From: Clostridiales bacterium
GTDB taxonomy: Bacteria; Bacillota; Clostridia; Christensenellales; QALW01
Direction of reading: 5' to 3'
DNA length: 25,558 nucleotides
NCBI GenBank assembly: GCA_018376855.1
Contig: JAHAAN010000033.1
Coordinates: 1-25,558, forward strand
Position numbers and translations under genes: made by a program
Shown here: piece by piece, positions 15,194-23,793 of the stretch
Position numbering within the stretch: position 1 is the stretch's first letter
Layout of the letters: each line of letters begins with the position of its first letter
Notes under the pieces: generated by a model
Told to the model about the DNA's origin: nothing
Seen by the model: the letters and a program-made list of their open reading frames with translations, nothing else
Database searches by the model: none

Positions 15194-15227
15194 TTATAAC
15201 AAAATATAAAAAGACGGGGATGATATT

Positions 15228-16731
15228 GTGAAACTGAAATCTTTGCTTTCTCCTTTGCTAATTCTTTCAATGATAAGTTCGTTTACGGCTTGTCAGTCTA
15301 AAATTTCTGACTCTGCCGTGATTACGCCTACTGGCAAGGATGAAACTGAAACCAAGCCCTATGTGTATAAGCATGTAGTTATCGTAGGTGTGGACGGCGC
15401 GGGCGCTTTCTTCCGTGAAGCCGATACCCCTAATTTGGACGAGATCTTTGCAAATGGTGCGGTGACTTATGAAGCCATAACCTCCACTCCCTCCATTAGC
15501 GCAGAATGCTGGGGTAGTATGCTCCACGGCGTGACCCCCGAGTTTCACCGTCTGACTAACGGTATAACCGCTGTTCAGGCCTATCCTCAAGATTCGGAAT
15601 TTCCCAGCGTTTTTCGTGTCATCCGTGAGCAGATGCCCGACGCCTCTTTGGCTTCTATCTGCAACTTCAACAACATTAACATCGGTATTATCGAGGATGA
15701 TATTGGAGTCCATAAGGATGCTAGCACCAGCGATCGCCAGATCATCAAGAAAGCTGTCAAGTATGTTACAGAGGCTGTCGAAAACGGAGAGGGGCGGTCA
15801 GGGCAATAGCCACGGCGGTAATTCCAACACGGAAATGCAGATTATGTTCGCTGCTGTTGGTAAAACCGTGGAAAAGGGTATGATCGGTGAGATGGGGATT
15901 CGGGATACAGCCGCCATTGTGCTCCATGCCTTGGGGTTGGAGCAACCCGCTTCATGGACAGCTCGCGTGCCCTCAGGGCTTTTTAAGGGCGTGACGGCTG
16001 GCGAACGACCTGTGTACGTCATTCCGGATGGAACTCGCGAGCATGAGAATGTTGCGACCCCTGAAGCGGGCAGCGAGGGGTATGTAACCAATTTTATTAA
16101 GGATAAGAAACTGATTGCCTACCTGACTTTTGACGGTGATATTACCGACGAGTGCGGCGCTGCTACTACTCAAGGCGGGAAACTCTACTTTGTGGAGGGT
16201 TACTTCGGCCAGGGCGTATCCTTGGACGATGGATATGTTTCCATCCCTAACTACGCTCCCGGTACCGATAGCTTCTCGGTCTCTTTGTGGCTCAAGACCA
16301 AGGGGGTGCTTTCCGATCCCGCTATTTTCTCCAATAAGAATTGGAATGACGGAAGGTTGCAAGGATACGTTTTATCCGTTAATAATGGCGGGAATATAAA
16401 GTTCAACGCGGGCAACGGTACCGATCGTGTGGATGTTGAAGATCGGATGCCTTATGACTACACCAATGGTTGGGTTCATGTGACTTTGGTGGTGGATCGT
16501 ACTGCGGGAGAAATCAAGATAGCTTTTGACTTCGGCAGTTTCACCACGATGCCCTTGCCTGAGACCATGAAGGACGCGTCTTTCAATGCCTATGATGTGC
16601 TTAATATCGGTCAGGATGGCACCGGTTCATATAGTGCGGATTTGACAGCTACTGTGGACGAGTTCATGATCTTTGACGGTGCATTGACCGCAGAAGATCT
16701 GAAAGCTTTGGCTGCGTATTACGGGAAGTAA
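15228..16731 (+). pseudogene. Broken lipoprotein: alkaline-phosphatase-superfamily domain plus LamG domain
   Basis: The first frame (GTG 15228, stop at 15807-15809) encodes a lipoprotein signal (lipobox FTAC) and the N-terminal half of a type I phosphodiesterase/sulfatase-like domain: the metal aspartate in VIVGVDGAGAF and the nucleophile region TSTPSISAECWGSML. From about 15780 the homologous sequence continues in another frame (GGQGNSHGGNSN, then GIRDTAAIVLHALGLEQPASW), followed by a LamG/concanavalin-like domain (LIAYLTFDGDI to the stop at 16731). The central part that normally carries the DxxDxxGH and SDHG metal ligands is missing, so the change is an internal deletion plus frameshift at about 15785-15800. 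The product must be inactive as an enzyme. A promoter and a GGGGA site remain. The pathway is unknown; nearby lipoproteins suggest surface glycan or phosphoester turnover. Confidence 0.8.
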
Positions 16732-16805
16732 ACGATACGGCGAATCGAATAAAAAAAGCGTCTCATAGTAACAAGTTTATAAAAATGGATAGTTGAAAAA
16801 TTAAC

Positions 16806-16850
16806 CTCCTATGGTAGGATAATATATCTGCCATAGGAGCAATTTTTATT
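16806..16850. terminator. Hairpin between convergent genes
   Basis: CTCCTATGG (16806-16814) and CCATAGGAG (16831-16839) form a 9-bp inverted repeat with a 16-base interior, then CAATTTTTATTT on the plus strand. It sits between the converging broken lipoprotein gene and the minus-strand membrane protein gene, so it may terminate one or both. Confidence 0.5.
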
Positions 16851-16909
16851 TCAAAGGAGAACAAGTACATTTGCTGCCGAAACTTTTGGTTTTGCTTTTT
16901 CAGTAAGGC

Positions 16910-17578
16910 TTACGGTTCATTGCGCGAGGCAAGCTGCGCTTTTATGCTGTCAAGGGAATAGACGCGATTGGCGTAATCGTAGTAATAGCCCTCACTGTGT
17001 TTGCGGTATATGCCGTAGCGTTCATTGATAATGTTGCCGGCATTGTCAAGAAACAAAAGAACCTCTTGGTTTAATTTCAGCTCGGCAGCGTCGGAATACA
17101 CAATGTTGTATTTTTTTGGTTTTCCGTTTTCTGTGCTGAGATAGCTTCCGCCCAGCTCGTAGGTAAGCAGCGTATTACCTGAAACATAAACGGGGGAGCC
17201 GTACAGCACTTCGTTGACCTCAAACGCAACCTCTTTGTAAACGATAAAGCCTAAGCCGTCGTCCGGCAGAACGGAATTATCGCGAATTGCTTCGGTTTTT
17301 CGAACAGCTTTGCCGATTACAACAGCGGTGAGATTTTCCTGTGCTGCGAGCTGCTCAAGGCTCAGCTCTGTGATTCCGTATATACTTCCGTGAATTGTCG
17401 TTCCGCCAAAGGATGCCCACATTTGCAGGTATGGATAAAAATAGTATCCCAGTGCAAACAAGATTGCAAAAAGCGCAATAATAATCATGCTTGAATGCTT
17501 TACCGGAGGCATTTCCCGTTTTGAAACGGTTTCTGCAGGCATGTTCTCTGCGGTTTCTTTTATTTTATCTTCCGACAT
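16910..17578 (-). CDS. Single-pass membrane protein of unknown function
   Basis: A 222-residue protein I do not recognise. Residues 1-30 are polar and charged (MSEDKIKETAENMPAE), then one hydrophobic segment (SSMIIIALFAILFALGYYF) anchors it, leaving about 160 residues outside. The outer part has a pattern of short beta strands (LTAVVIGKAVRKTE, GFIVYKEVAFEVNEVLYG, LLTYELGGSYL), suggesting a small beta-rich domain with no visible catalytic motif. I chose the ATG at 17576-17578 because AAGGA lies nine bases upstream; the longer in-frame start would add 29 lysine-rich residues without a ribosome site. It stands alone on the minus strand, convergent with the broken lipoprotein gene and divergent from the esterase genes. 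Confidence 0.75.
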   Translation of the reverse strand: MSEDKIKETAENMPAETVSKREMPPVKHSSMIIIALFAILFALGYYFYPYLQMWASFGGTTIHGSIYGITELSLEQLAAQENLTAVVIGKAVRKTEAIRDNSVLPDDGLGFIVYKEVAFEVNEVLYGSPVYVSGNTLLTYELGGSYLSTENGKPKKYNIVYSDAAELKLNQEVLLFLDNAGNIINERYGIYRKHSEGYYYDYANRVYSLDSIKAQLASRNEP

Positions 17579-17629
17579 ATGCTTATCATCCTTCCCCGAT
17601 TTACGATTGTTTTGCGTATTTTTTATTTT

Positions 17630-17658
17630 ATAGTAGCATATTCGGCATCGGTAGTCAA
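17630..17658 (-). promoter_or_regulatory. Probable promoter of the membrane protein gene
   Basis: On the minus strand TTGACT (17653-17658) and TACTAT (17630-17635) are 17 bases apart, about 50 bases upstream of the chosen start. The -10 is imperfect. Confidence 0.5.
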
Positions 17659-17746
17659 CCGGCAAATAAAATCATGTTGGATGAAGAACATTTTGAGTAA
17701 GCGCAGTTTTGTTAAGTTTCAACGCAAATAAGAGAGCTTATTTATC

Positions 17747-17775
17747 TTGAATTATATATAAGAATCTGCTATAAT
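17747..17775 (+). promoter_or_regulatory. Promoter of the tandem esterase genes
   Basis: TTGAAT (17747-17752) and a perfect TATAAT (17770-17775), 17 bases apart, with an extended TGC before the -10. The 5' leader then contains an inverted repeat TGCAAAT/ATTTGCA (17793-17799 and 17820-17826) just before the ribosome binding site. Confidence 0.7.
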
Positions 17776-17847
17776 AAAAAATTGAAAGGCTGTGCAAATG
17801 CTTATAAAGGCGAATTTTTATTTGCATTTTAGCTGGAAGGGGTAAAA

Positions 17848-19866
17848 ATGAAAAGGGATTATGGAGTATTCCGCAGGGGAGCGGTATGCTTGCTTGCCGT
17901 GCTGTTAGTTTTTTGTACGGCATGTCAGGAAACGGCGGAAAAGCCGACAAACACTGTAAGCCCAACGCTTACGGGAACGGAGGAAACTGCGCCTACTGAT
18001 ACGCCGCAGCCCGGAAAAGGGGATTATCAGGTTTTGGAGATCGGCGAATCGTTCGACATTCAAGGGATTGTTTCGCAGCAGGATCTGTCTCAATTTGATA
18101 TCGCAATGGCGGAGCTGGAGCTGACGCAGGAAAATTCTGATGCGGGTTACGGGCTTAAGGTTGGATTGAATGAGGATGGCGCGCGCTGGTGTCAGGCGCT
18201 GACATTCCGCACGCAGGATATGCAGGAGCGTTTGGCGCACGCAGCAGAATATACTTATGTTCGTTTTTGGATATCTAATCCGAATTCCGCGACGATCGGC
18301 ATTATGCTTCAGCCGCTGAAGGACGGTACGAATTGCGCATTGGATGCAAAGAGCGCTGTGCTCGTGCGGTGCGACGGAGCTTCCGTGAATACGGAAACTT
18401 CCAATGCTTCCGGAGCCGGAGAAGATACCTCCGTTGTTGTACCGGCGGGCTTTTCCGGTTGGATCAGCTATCCGCTTGATGTTGCATCGGTATCGCTTTG
18501 GGACGGAAAAACCTGTTCGCTTGCAGAGGCGTCTGAATTCAAGCTGGATATTCGTCCGAGCGCGCCTGCTGTTTCGGAATATTATGTGCTTGACGATTTT
18601 GTTTTTTCAGACAGTGCTTCGGGAAAAGTAAGAGCGTATGAATATCAGGATCCGAAGGAGGAGGAATATATGAAGCTGCGGGAAGATTTGGATGCTAAAA
18701 TCCAAAGCTATTTAAATGTTGTGCCGGAGGTGCAGAATTATCCTAAATATGATCCGATCGGCAAAAAGAATACTAAAGCTATTACCTATGAAGGCGCGAT
18801 GATAGGCGATAAAAAGACTAAAGTTTTTGCATATCTGGGTTATCCGGAAGGTGCAAAGGCAGGGGATAAGCTGCCTGCGGTTGTTCTAGTTCACGGCGGA
18901 GGCGGCCATGCGTTTCACGATTGGGTAAAAGCGTGGACGGATCGCGGCTATGTTGCCATTGCGATGGACAATACCGGATTCTTCCCCAATTCAGCGTCGG
19001 CAGGGATGGATGGAAATGATTGGACATGGGGGCTTTCAAAGTGCCCGGATTTCGCAGAAGAGGGCTATGCAAATGTGATGCAGACAGATCATTTTGCAAG
19101 CTCCGGAAAACCGGTTGAGAAACAGTGGATGTATCATGCTGTGGTGCAGGCCATTTTAGCGCATAATCTGCTGAAGAACGATCCTGTAGTCGATCCGCAG
19201 AAGGTGGGAATTACCGGAATTTCATGGGGGAGCGTAGTTACAACGCTTACAATCGGCTATGATAAGTATGCTTTTGCCGTTCCGCAGTATTGTGCCGGCT
19301 ATTTGGATCAGTCTCTTACTTATAAGGGAAAATACTGCAAGGATTACCCCGCATACGATTATCTTTGGCAGGCGGAAGATCGCTTTGATAATATTGATTT
19401 CCCTGTTTTGTGGCTGCAATGGACAAAAGATCTCAGTGCGACACCTAACACAAATTCTTTGTGCTATCTGCGTACAAAAAATCAAGGCGGTGAGCTGTCG
19501 TTTATCATGGATTGGTTTCACGGCCATGATTGGTCTCAGGAGATCGTTTATCATTATGCCGACTGTGCTGTAAATAGCAAGCAGGCGCTGGCTAAGGCGG
19601 TTAACGAGCCTGTAGGCAGAGATTTCTCCTTTGAGATCACAAAGCCCGATGGTGCGCAGGTAACGGCAAAGATTTGGTATATGAAGCAAGCACTTTCGGA
19701 GGATTTGGAAAAGAACGAGTGGTTTTCTGCACCGGCGTCTGTAAACGGAAGCACAGTCAGCGGAACAGTTCCGCAGGACGCGGTTCATTATTATGTGGAG
19801 TTTACAAACCGCATCGGCGGTCAAAGTTATTTCAGCGCTTCCTCTATTGTTTATTTGAATGAGTAG
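17848..19866 (+). CDS. Lipoprotein alpha/beta hydrolase (esterase-like) with extra N-terminal domain
   Basis: A 672-residue exported lipoprotein. The signal ends at a lipobox (LLVFCTAC), followed by a Thr/Pro-rich linker. Residues about 57-250 form a beta-rich, carbohydrate-binding-module-like domain with no clear family. From about residue 285 comes an alpha/beta hydrolase related to acetyl-xylan esterases and dienelactone hydrolases: oxyanion region VLVHGGGGHAFHDW, nucleophile S459 in GISWGS, and histidines H558/H560 in FHGHDW as catalytic candidates. A beta-rich C-terminal segment ends in YLNE. It probably hydrolyses an ester on a polysaccharide or wall polymer at the cell surface; the substrate is unknown. 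Start ATG 17848 has GGAAGGGG upstream. The next gene is a close paralogue lacking the N-terminal domain. Confidence 0.85.
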   Translation: MKRDYGVFRRGAVCLLAVLLVFCTACQETAEKPTNTVSPTLTGTEETAPTDTPQPGKGDYQVLEIGESFDIQGIVSQQDLSQFDIAMAELELTQENSDAGYGLKVGLNEDGARWCQALTFRTQDMQERLAHAAEYTYVRFWISNPNSATIGIMLQPLKDGTNCALDAKSAVLVRCDGASVNTETSNASGAGEDTSVVVPAGFSGWISYPLDVASVSLWDGKTCSLAEASEFKLDIRPSAPAVSEYYVLDDFVFSDSASGKVRAYEYQDPKEEEYMKLREDLDAKIQSYLNVVPEVQNYPKYDPIGKKNTKAITYEGAMIGDKKTKVFAYLGYPEGAKAGDKLPAVVLVHGGGGHAFHDWVKAWTDRGYVAIAMDNTGFFPNSASAGMDGNDWTWGLSKCPDFAEEGYANVMQTDHFASSGKPVEKQWMYHAVVQAILAHNLLKNDPVVDPQKVGITGISWGSVVTTLTIGYDKYAFAVPQYCAGYLDQSLTYKGKYCKDYPAYDYLWQAEDRFDNIDFPVLWLQWTKDLSATPNTNSLCYLRTKNQGGELSFIMDWFHGHDWSQEIVYHYADCAVNSKQALAKAVNEPVGRDFSFEITKPDGAQVTAKIWYMKQALSEDLEKNEWFSAPASVNGSTVSGTVPQDAVHYYVEFTNRIGGQSYFSASSIVYLNE

Positions 19867-19903
19867 CGATGTGTCTATTGATTGTTTGGGGGATTAGATA
19901 AAA

Positions 19904-21274
19904 ATGCGAAAAATATTTTTGTGCGTTATGGCGGTCATGCTGATCATGTGCACCGCATGCGGGAGCAGCGATGCGGTTATGGATGGCAGTGCGTCTGTTT
20001 TGCCAACGGTAATGGACTATTCTACGGCTTCAATTACTCCGAGCAGAACGCCGGCGTCCGCGGAAGAGGAGAAGTATATGAATTTGAGAAAAGAATTGGA
20101 TGAAAAGATTACAGGCTATCTTGATGTAGTTCCTGAGACAACTTATTACCCGAATTATGATCCGGTGGGGAAGAAAAATATTTATGCGCTTACTTATGAA
20201 GGTGCGATGATCGGCAGCAAAAAAACGAAGGTCTTCGCATATCTCGGCTATCCGGAAGGTGCAAAAGCAGGAGATAAGCTGCCCGCGGTCGTTTTGGTTC
20301 ACGGCGGAGGCGGCCATGCGTTTCACGATTGGGTGAAGGCGTGGACGGATCGCGGCTATGTTGCCATTGCTATGGACAATACCGGATTTTTCCCCAATTC
20401 GGCGTCGGCAGGGATGGGCGGAAATGATTGGACATGGGGGCTTTCCAAGGGCTCGGATTTTGCACAAGAGGGTTATGCAAACGTAATGCAGACGGATCAC
20501 TTTGCGACTTCTGATAAACCGATTGAAAGGCAGTGGATGTATCATGCCGTTGTTCAAACGATTTTAGCGCATAATCTGCTCAAGAACGATCCTGCTGTCG
20601 ATCCGCAGAAGGTAGGGATCACTGGAATTTCATGGGGCGGTAAAATTGCCGCGCTTGCAATGAGATATGATCGGTATGCTTTTGCTGTTCCGCAGTATTG
20701 CTCTGCTTATTTAAATGAATCGTTGACGCACAACGGAAAGTATTGTAAGGACTATCCTGCTTTTAATTATTTGTGGGTTGCTGAGGATGGTTTTGATAAG
20801 ATTGATTATCCCGTATTGTGGCTGCAATGGACAAAGGATACCAGCGTTACGCCCAATACCAATTCGCTGTGCTATTTGCGCACTAAAGAGCAGGGCGGAG
20901 AGCTTTCTTTCATTATGGATTGGTTTCACGGTCATGATTGGTCTCAGAAAATTGTTTACTATTATGCAGACTGCGCTGTAAACGGCAAGCAGGCGCTGGC
21001 TAAGGCCGTTGATGAGCCTGTAGGCAGAGATTTCTCCTTTGAAATCACAAAGCCTGATGATGCACAGGTAACAGCGAAGATTTGGTATATGAAGCAGGCG
21101 TTTTCCGAGGAGCTTGAAAAGAATGTTTGGTTTTCTGCTTCGGCGTCGGTAAACGGCAATACAGTCAGCGGAACAGTTCCGGCGGATGCGGCGCATTATT
21201 ATGTGGAATTTACAAACCGTATCGGCGGTCAAAGTTATTTCAGCGCAACATCTATAGTGTATTTGAATGAATAG
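19904..21274 (+). CDS. Lipoprotein alpha/beta hydrolase, tandem paralogue without the N-terminal domain
   Basis: A 456-residue lipoprotein (signal MRKIFLCVMAVMLIMCTAC) with a short linker and then an alpha/beta hydrolase almost identical to that of the preceding gene: the same VLVHGGGGHAFHDW, the nucleophile in GISWGG, and FHGHDW. The domain of about 200 residues between signal and hydrolase in the first copy is missing. The two genes also share long nearly identical DNA stretches, for example around 18890-19010 and 20295-20420. Differences cluster around the nucleophile (GISWGSVVTTL against GISWGGKIAAL), so the substrates may differ. The start ATG 19904 has GGGGGA about ten bases upstream, 37 bases after the previous stop; the genes probably form one transcript. 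Followed by a strong terminator. Confidence 0.85.
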   Translation: MRKIFLCVMAVMLIMCTACGSSDAVMDGSASVLPTVMDYSTASITPSRTPASAEEEKYMNLRKELDEKITGYLDVVPETTYYPNYDPVGKKNIYALTYEGAMIGSKKTKVFAYLGYPEGAKAGDKLPAVVLVHGGGGHAFHDWVKAWTDRGYVAIAMDNTGFFPNSASAGMGGNDWTWGLSKGSDFAQEGYANVMQTDHFATSDKPIERQWMYHAVVQTILAHNLLKNDPAVDPQKVGITGISWGGKIAALAMRYDRYAFAVPQYCSAYLNESLTHNGKYCKDYPAFNYLWVAEDGFDKIDYPVLWLQWTKDTSVTPNTNSLCYLRTKEQGGELSFIMDWFHGHDWSQKIVYYYADCAVNGKQALAKAVDEPVGRDFSFEITKPDDAQVTAKIWYMKQAFSEELEKNVWFSASASVNGNTVSGTVPADAAHYYVEFTNRIGGQSYFSATSIVYLNE

Positions 21275-21796
21275 TAGGGAATATGATTGGGCTTTTTGTA
21301 AAAGGAAAAGCAGAGAAAGCTCCCTTATTTGAATCGCCTGCATTGTGCCAACAGCACAAAAAAGACCGTTATGGTTGTACATATTAAGCTTTAAACAGCA
21401 TGCTGACTTCGCATTTCAGGCGAAGTCAGTTTTGCTTTTAGTGGGATACGTTTGTTATTGCAAAGATATTCGCTTATAAGGAGATGAGCTTTCTCATAGG
21501 TTTGATTTATTTTAAACTGATGGTACGATTGTTAAAGTTTTGCTGAGACATAGCTGATATCTATTCGGTTTAGCAAGGTTGTGGTGACGGCTGTTTCTTT
21601 AACGCAAGGGAAGAATTTTTTTGTGGCTTATTTTTTTGTTGCGAAACTTATTGATTCCCTTTTGGGATTTTTTGCAGTTTTTTCATGGCGTTGTTTAGCG
21701 TACATATAAATCCGCCTCCGCTGCAGTGTTATCCTGCCGGGGAGGCGAATTATGAGCAATATTTGTTTGCGTAAGACTTCGAAGCTGATTTCTTTA
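21275..21796. other. Intergenic stretch between convergent genes
   Basis: No gene is supported. It holds the esterase terminator (21403-21439) and, near the peptidase end, a GC-rich inverted repeat (CGCCTCC 21713-21719 with GGAGGCG 21741-21747) that may end the minus-strand transcript although no U tract follows. The middle, about 21440-21700, is T-rich and shows nothing I can name. Confidence 0.6.
21403..21439 (+). terminator. Terminator after the esterase pair
   Basis: CTGACTTCGC (21403-21412) and GCGAAGTCAG (21420-21429) form a perfect 10-bp stem with a 7-base loop, followed by TTTTGCTTTT. Confidence 0.85.
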
Positions 21797-23299
21797 TTAC
21801 GGCAGAATCACGCGGTCATTCAGCCATGCGTCAATGATGCTGTCGATGGGAAGTTTGCTTTGCGCGCTGAATGCGGCAGTCAGTTTCTCTTTTGTAAGGT
21901 TAGAAAAACGATTGTCTCTGCACAGTGAGCGCATTCCTTCCATAAAAACAGAGTCGCCTAATTGTTCGCGCAAACTTTGAAGCATCAAAGCGCTTTTTTG
22001 ATAGCAAAGCATTTCGTAAACAGTGTTGCTTTCAAAATTTTGCAGCGGGCGGGAGAGCTGCATATTTGTGTTTGGGTTTTCCTGAAGAATGTCGGTTCGT
22101 GCGAATCGGAAGCTATTGGAGACATAATATTTGAAATAGGCGCGTGCTGTAGCTTCAGGCTTGGTTTGTTCATAGTAAAGCATAGAGCTATAAGTGGCAA
22201 GACCTTCGTCCAGCCAGGCGTCGTTGATTGGATCACTGCCGACGATGCCGTACCACCATTGATGGGCAGTTTCGTGCGCGACGGTATATTCCAAACGATG
22301 CATTCCGCCGGTTGTAAAGTAGGTGGAATTTATCATTGAAAGGCATGGGTATTCCATTCCGCCCTGCATGAGGGGTGCGGCGGCTACTTGATAGGATTCA
22401 TAGGGGTAGTCTCCGAATAAGCGGTTATAAATCTCAAGAGCTGAGCAGGCGTAATTCAGCGCCTGTTCTCCAATGCCGGTTTCGCCGGTAAAAAAGACGG
22501 AAACCTCTGTTTGACCAACAGTCTGGCTTGCGGTTTGAAACGGCCCGATTACACAAGCAAAGTCGCGGATGTTTTTTGAGGTGCATTCCCATGTGTTTTT
22601 GCCGTTTTCTGAACTGATTTTTACGCTTTTTCCGCTCATAGCGGGAATCAGTTTTTCCGGAACGGTAAGGCGCACCGTGTAATCGCTGATCTCACTGTAG
22701 AAGGGATCTCCGATTCGGCAATATTCTTCATTGCGCCATGTGCCGTTTTCAAAAACCGACATGATCGGGTACCAATTTCCTAAAGAGACAAGCTCGCCGC
22801 TGTAGCCTAAGCGAGAGGCGGATTCGGGAAGAGTTAAAGTAAAGGACATTTCGATCTTTGCGCTGCGGCCGTTTTTTAGCGTGTGTTCAATGCAGAGTAA
22901 TTGGTTGCTTGTTCCTTCTAAATGAACAGGAACATCGCGCCCGTTTAAAGTGATGTCGTCCGTTTCAATTCCGCCGAAAGAAAAACCATTGGGGTAAAAC
23001 GCGCTTTTATCTTCCGGCAGGAATGGGGCAGAGCTTTCTTCGGCATAGGCATTGGGGTATAGGTGCAGGTATAGCTTTTCAAGGTTTGCTCCGCTGTTGT
23101 TTACATAATCCAGCGTCATGCGTCCGCGGACGGTCTGCGTTTCGGGATCATACTGCGCTTCAATGCCGTAATGCGTTTTTTCGGGTTGCTTTTTACCGGA
23201 AAATATTAATACGGAGCAAGCAATCAAACAAATGCATAGAAGAACGGCGCCGCCTATTACAAAGGCTCTTTTGTGTGAGAAAAACTGCTTCACGTTCAT
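21797..23299 (-). CDS. M1-family (gluzincin) membrane-anchored metallopeptidase
   Basis: A 500-residue zinc peptidase related to M1 aminopeptidases. The zinc site is H342-ETA-H346 with E365 in WLDEG, and QGGMEYP (312-318) is the equivalent of the GAMEN exopeptidase loop. An N-terminal beta domain (about 45-265) precedes the catalytic domain. The N-terminus has a hydrophobic segment (FVIGGAVLLCICLIACSV); the LIAC within it could be a lipobox, so it is either a lipoprotein or a single-pass anchored protein, facing outside. It is shorter than classical M1 enzymes, which have a large C-terminal helical domain. Start ATG (23297-23299) follows GGGATGG on the minus strand. Likely role: trimming extracellular peptides. 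It stands alone, convergent with the esterases. Confidence 0.88.
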   Translation of the reverse strand: MNVKQFFSHKRAFVIGGAVLLCICLIACSVLIFSGKKQPEKTHYGIEAQYDPETQTVRGRMTLDYVNNSGANLEKLYLHLYPNAYAEESSAPFLPEDKSAFYPNGFSFGGIETDDITLNGRDVPVHLEGTSNQLLCIEHTLKNGRSAKIEMSFTLTLPESASRLGYSGELVSLGNWYPIMSVFENGTWRNEEYCRIGDPFYSEISDYTVRLTVPEKLIPAMSGKSVKISSENGKNTWECTSKNIRDFACVIGPFQTASQTVGQTEVSVFFTGETGIGEQALNYACSALEIYNRLFGDYPYESYQVAAAPLMQGGMEYPCLSMINSTYFTTGGMHRLEYTVAHETAHQWWYGIVGSDPINDAWLDEGLATYSSMLYYEQTKPEATARAYFKYYVSNSFRFARTDILQENPNTNMQLSRPLQNFESNTVYEMLCYQKSALMLQSLREQLGDSVFMEGMRSLCRDNRFSNLTKEKLTAAFSAQSKLPIDSIIDAWLNDRVILP

Positions 23300-23466
23300 A
23301 TGATACCATCCCTTTTTGAATTTACAATGCGAAATGTGTTTTCGCTTTTCTTTTCTGTCGGTGTGACAGCTTGATAAAGAATATGTTGCAAAGCGGTAAA
23401 ATATAGCGTGCTTGAATGAAATATTTTTAATAACGTTTTTGTTTTATCAGTGTTTGCCTTTTGACC

Positions 23467-23495
23467 TTGACAAAATGCAGAAAGAAACATATAAT
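23467..23495 (+). promoter_or_regulatory. Perfect consensus promoter of tRNA-Arg
   Basis: TTGACA (23467-23472) and TATAAT (23490-23495) with exactly 17 bases between, about 18 bases before the mature tRNA 5' end. Typical for a stable-RNA gene. Confidence 0.9.
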
Positions 23496-23512
23496 AGCAC
23501 AGTAGTTTATAT

Positions 23513-23589
23513 GCGCCTGTAGCTCAGCTGGATAGAGTGTCAGACTCCGACTCTGAAGGTCGTGCGTTCGAATCGCATCAGGCGTACCA
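23513..23589 (+). tRNA. tRNA-Arg (anticodon CCG)
   Basis: A 77-base cloverleaf: acceptor GCGCCTG/CAGGCGT (first pair G-U), D stem GCTC/GAGT, anticodon stem TCAGA/TCTGA, loop CTCCGAC with anticodon CCG at 23547-23549 reading CGG, T arm GTGCG-TTCGAAT-CGCAT, discriminator A and an encoded CCA. The adjacent integrase and foreign-looking DNA make its 3' end the likely attachment site of an integrated element. Confidence 0.95.
23562..23589 (+). mobile_element. Likely attachment site (left end of an integrated element)
   Basis: The T arm and acceptor 3' half of tRNA-Arg lie next to a tyrosine integrase gene that points toward the tRNA, the standard layout for elements that integrate into tRNA 3' ends. 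The matching copy of this sequence should lie beyond the window. Exact core limits cannot be seen from one end, and identity might extend into the terminator. Confidence 0.55.
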
Positions 23590-23590
23590 A

Positions 23591-23639
23591 GCGAAAACCC
23601 CGAAGCCAAGAGGCTTTTGGGGTTTTCGCTTTTGTTTTT
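23591..23639 (+). terminator. Terminator of tRNA-Arg
   Basis: A long stem GCGAAAACCCC...GGGGTTTTCGC (from 23591 to 23629), with an inner AAGCC/GGCTT pairing around AAGA, is followed by TTTTGTTTTT. It begins two bases after the tRNA CCA. Confidence 0.88.
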
Positions 23640-23669
23640 GGGTATTAAAGTAACAGTTTAAAAACGGCC

Positions 23670-23691
23670 TTTGGCGTTTGTTTGGCGTTTG
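23670..23691. repeat. Two tandem 11-bp repeats near the element end
   Basis: TTTGGCGTTTG occurs twice head to tail (23670-23680 and 23681-23691), followed by a looser third unit TTCGTTTTTTG. About one helical turn apart and between the tRNA and the integrase gene, they resemble arm-type or directionality-factor sites; this role is inferred. Confidence 0.5.
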
Positions 23692-23793
23692 TTCGTTTTT
23701 TGATTTATTGAAAGCTATTTAAAAATATAATAAAAAGAGGTCATTATTTTAATAACTTCTTGCGTGTGAGTTGTGTTTTTTAAGAATAAATGA

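Larger units (their letters stand above)
14847..15227. other. Intergenic stretch with a structured inverted repeat
   Basis: No credible gene: the open frame running out of dapL here shows no family features. The stretch holds a long-range inverted repeat (14908-14972) and, near its end, the promoter of the broken lipoprotein gene. Confidence 0.6.

Noticed and set aside
17785..17811. Two more AAAGGC sequences in the esterase leader (17785-17790 and 17806-17811)
   Set aside because: Neither is flanked by complementary stems, and no overlapping terminator follows, so they are not ANTAR-type hexaloops.
21484..21546. Possible 20-residue peptide gene
   Set aside because: AAGGAG directly abuts the ATG with no spacing, there is no promoter, and the stretch lies downstream of a terminator.
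23427..23609. Minus-strand open frame of 60 residues over the tRNA
   Set aside because: It is the antisense of tRNA-Arg; peptides of the type GTPDAIRTHDLQSRSL are a well-known artefact of translating across tRNA genes.
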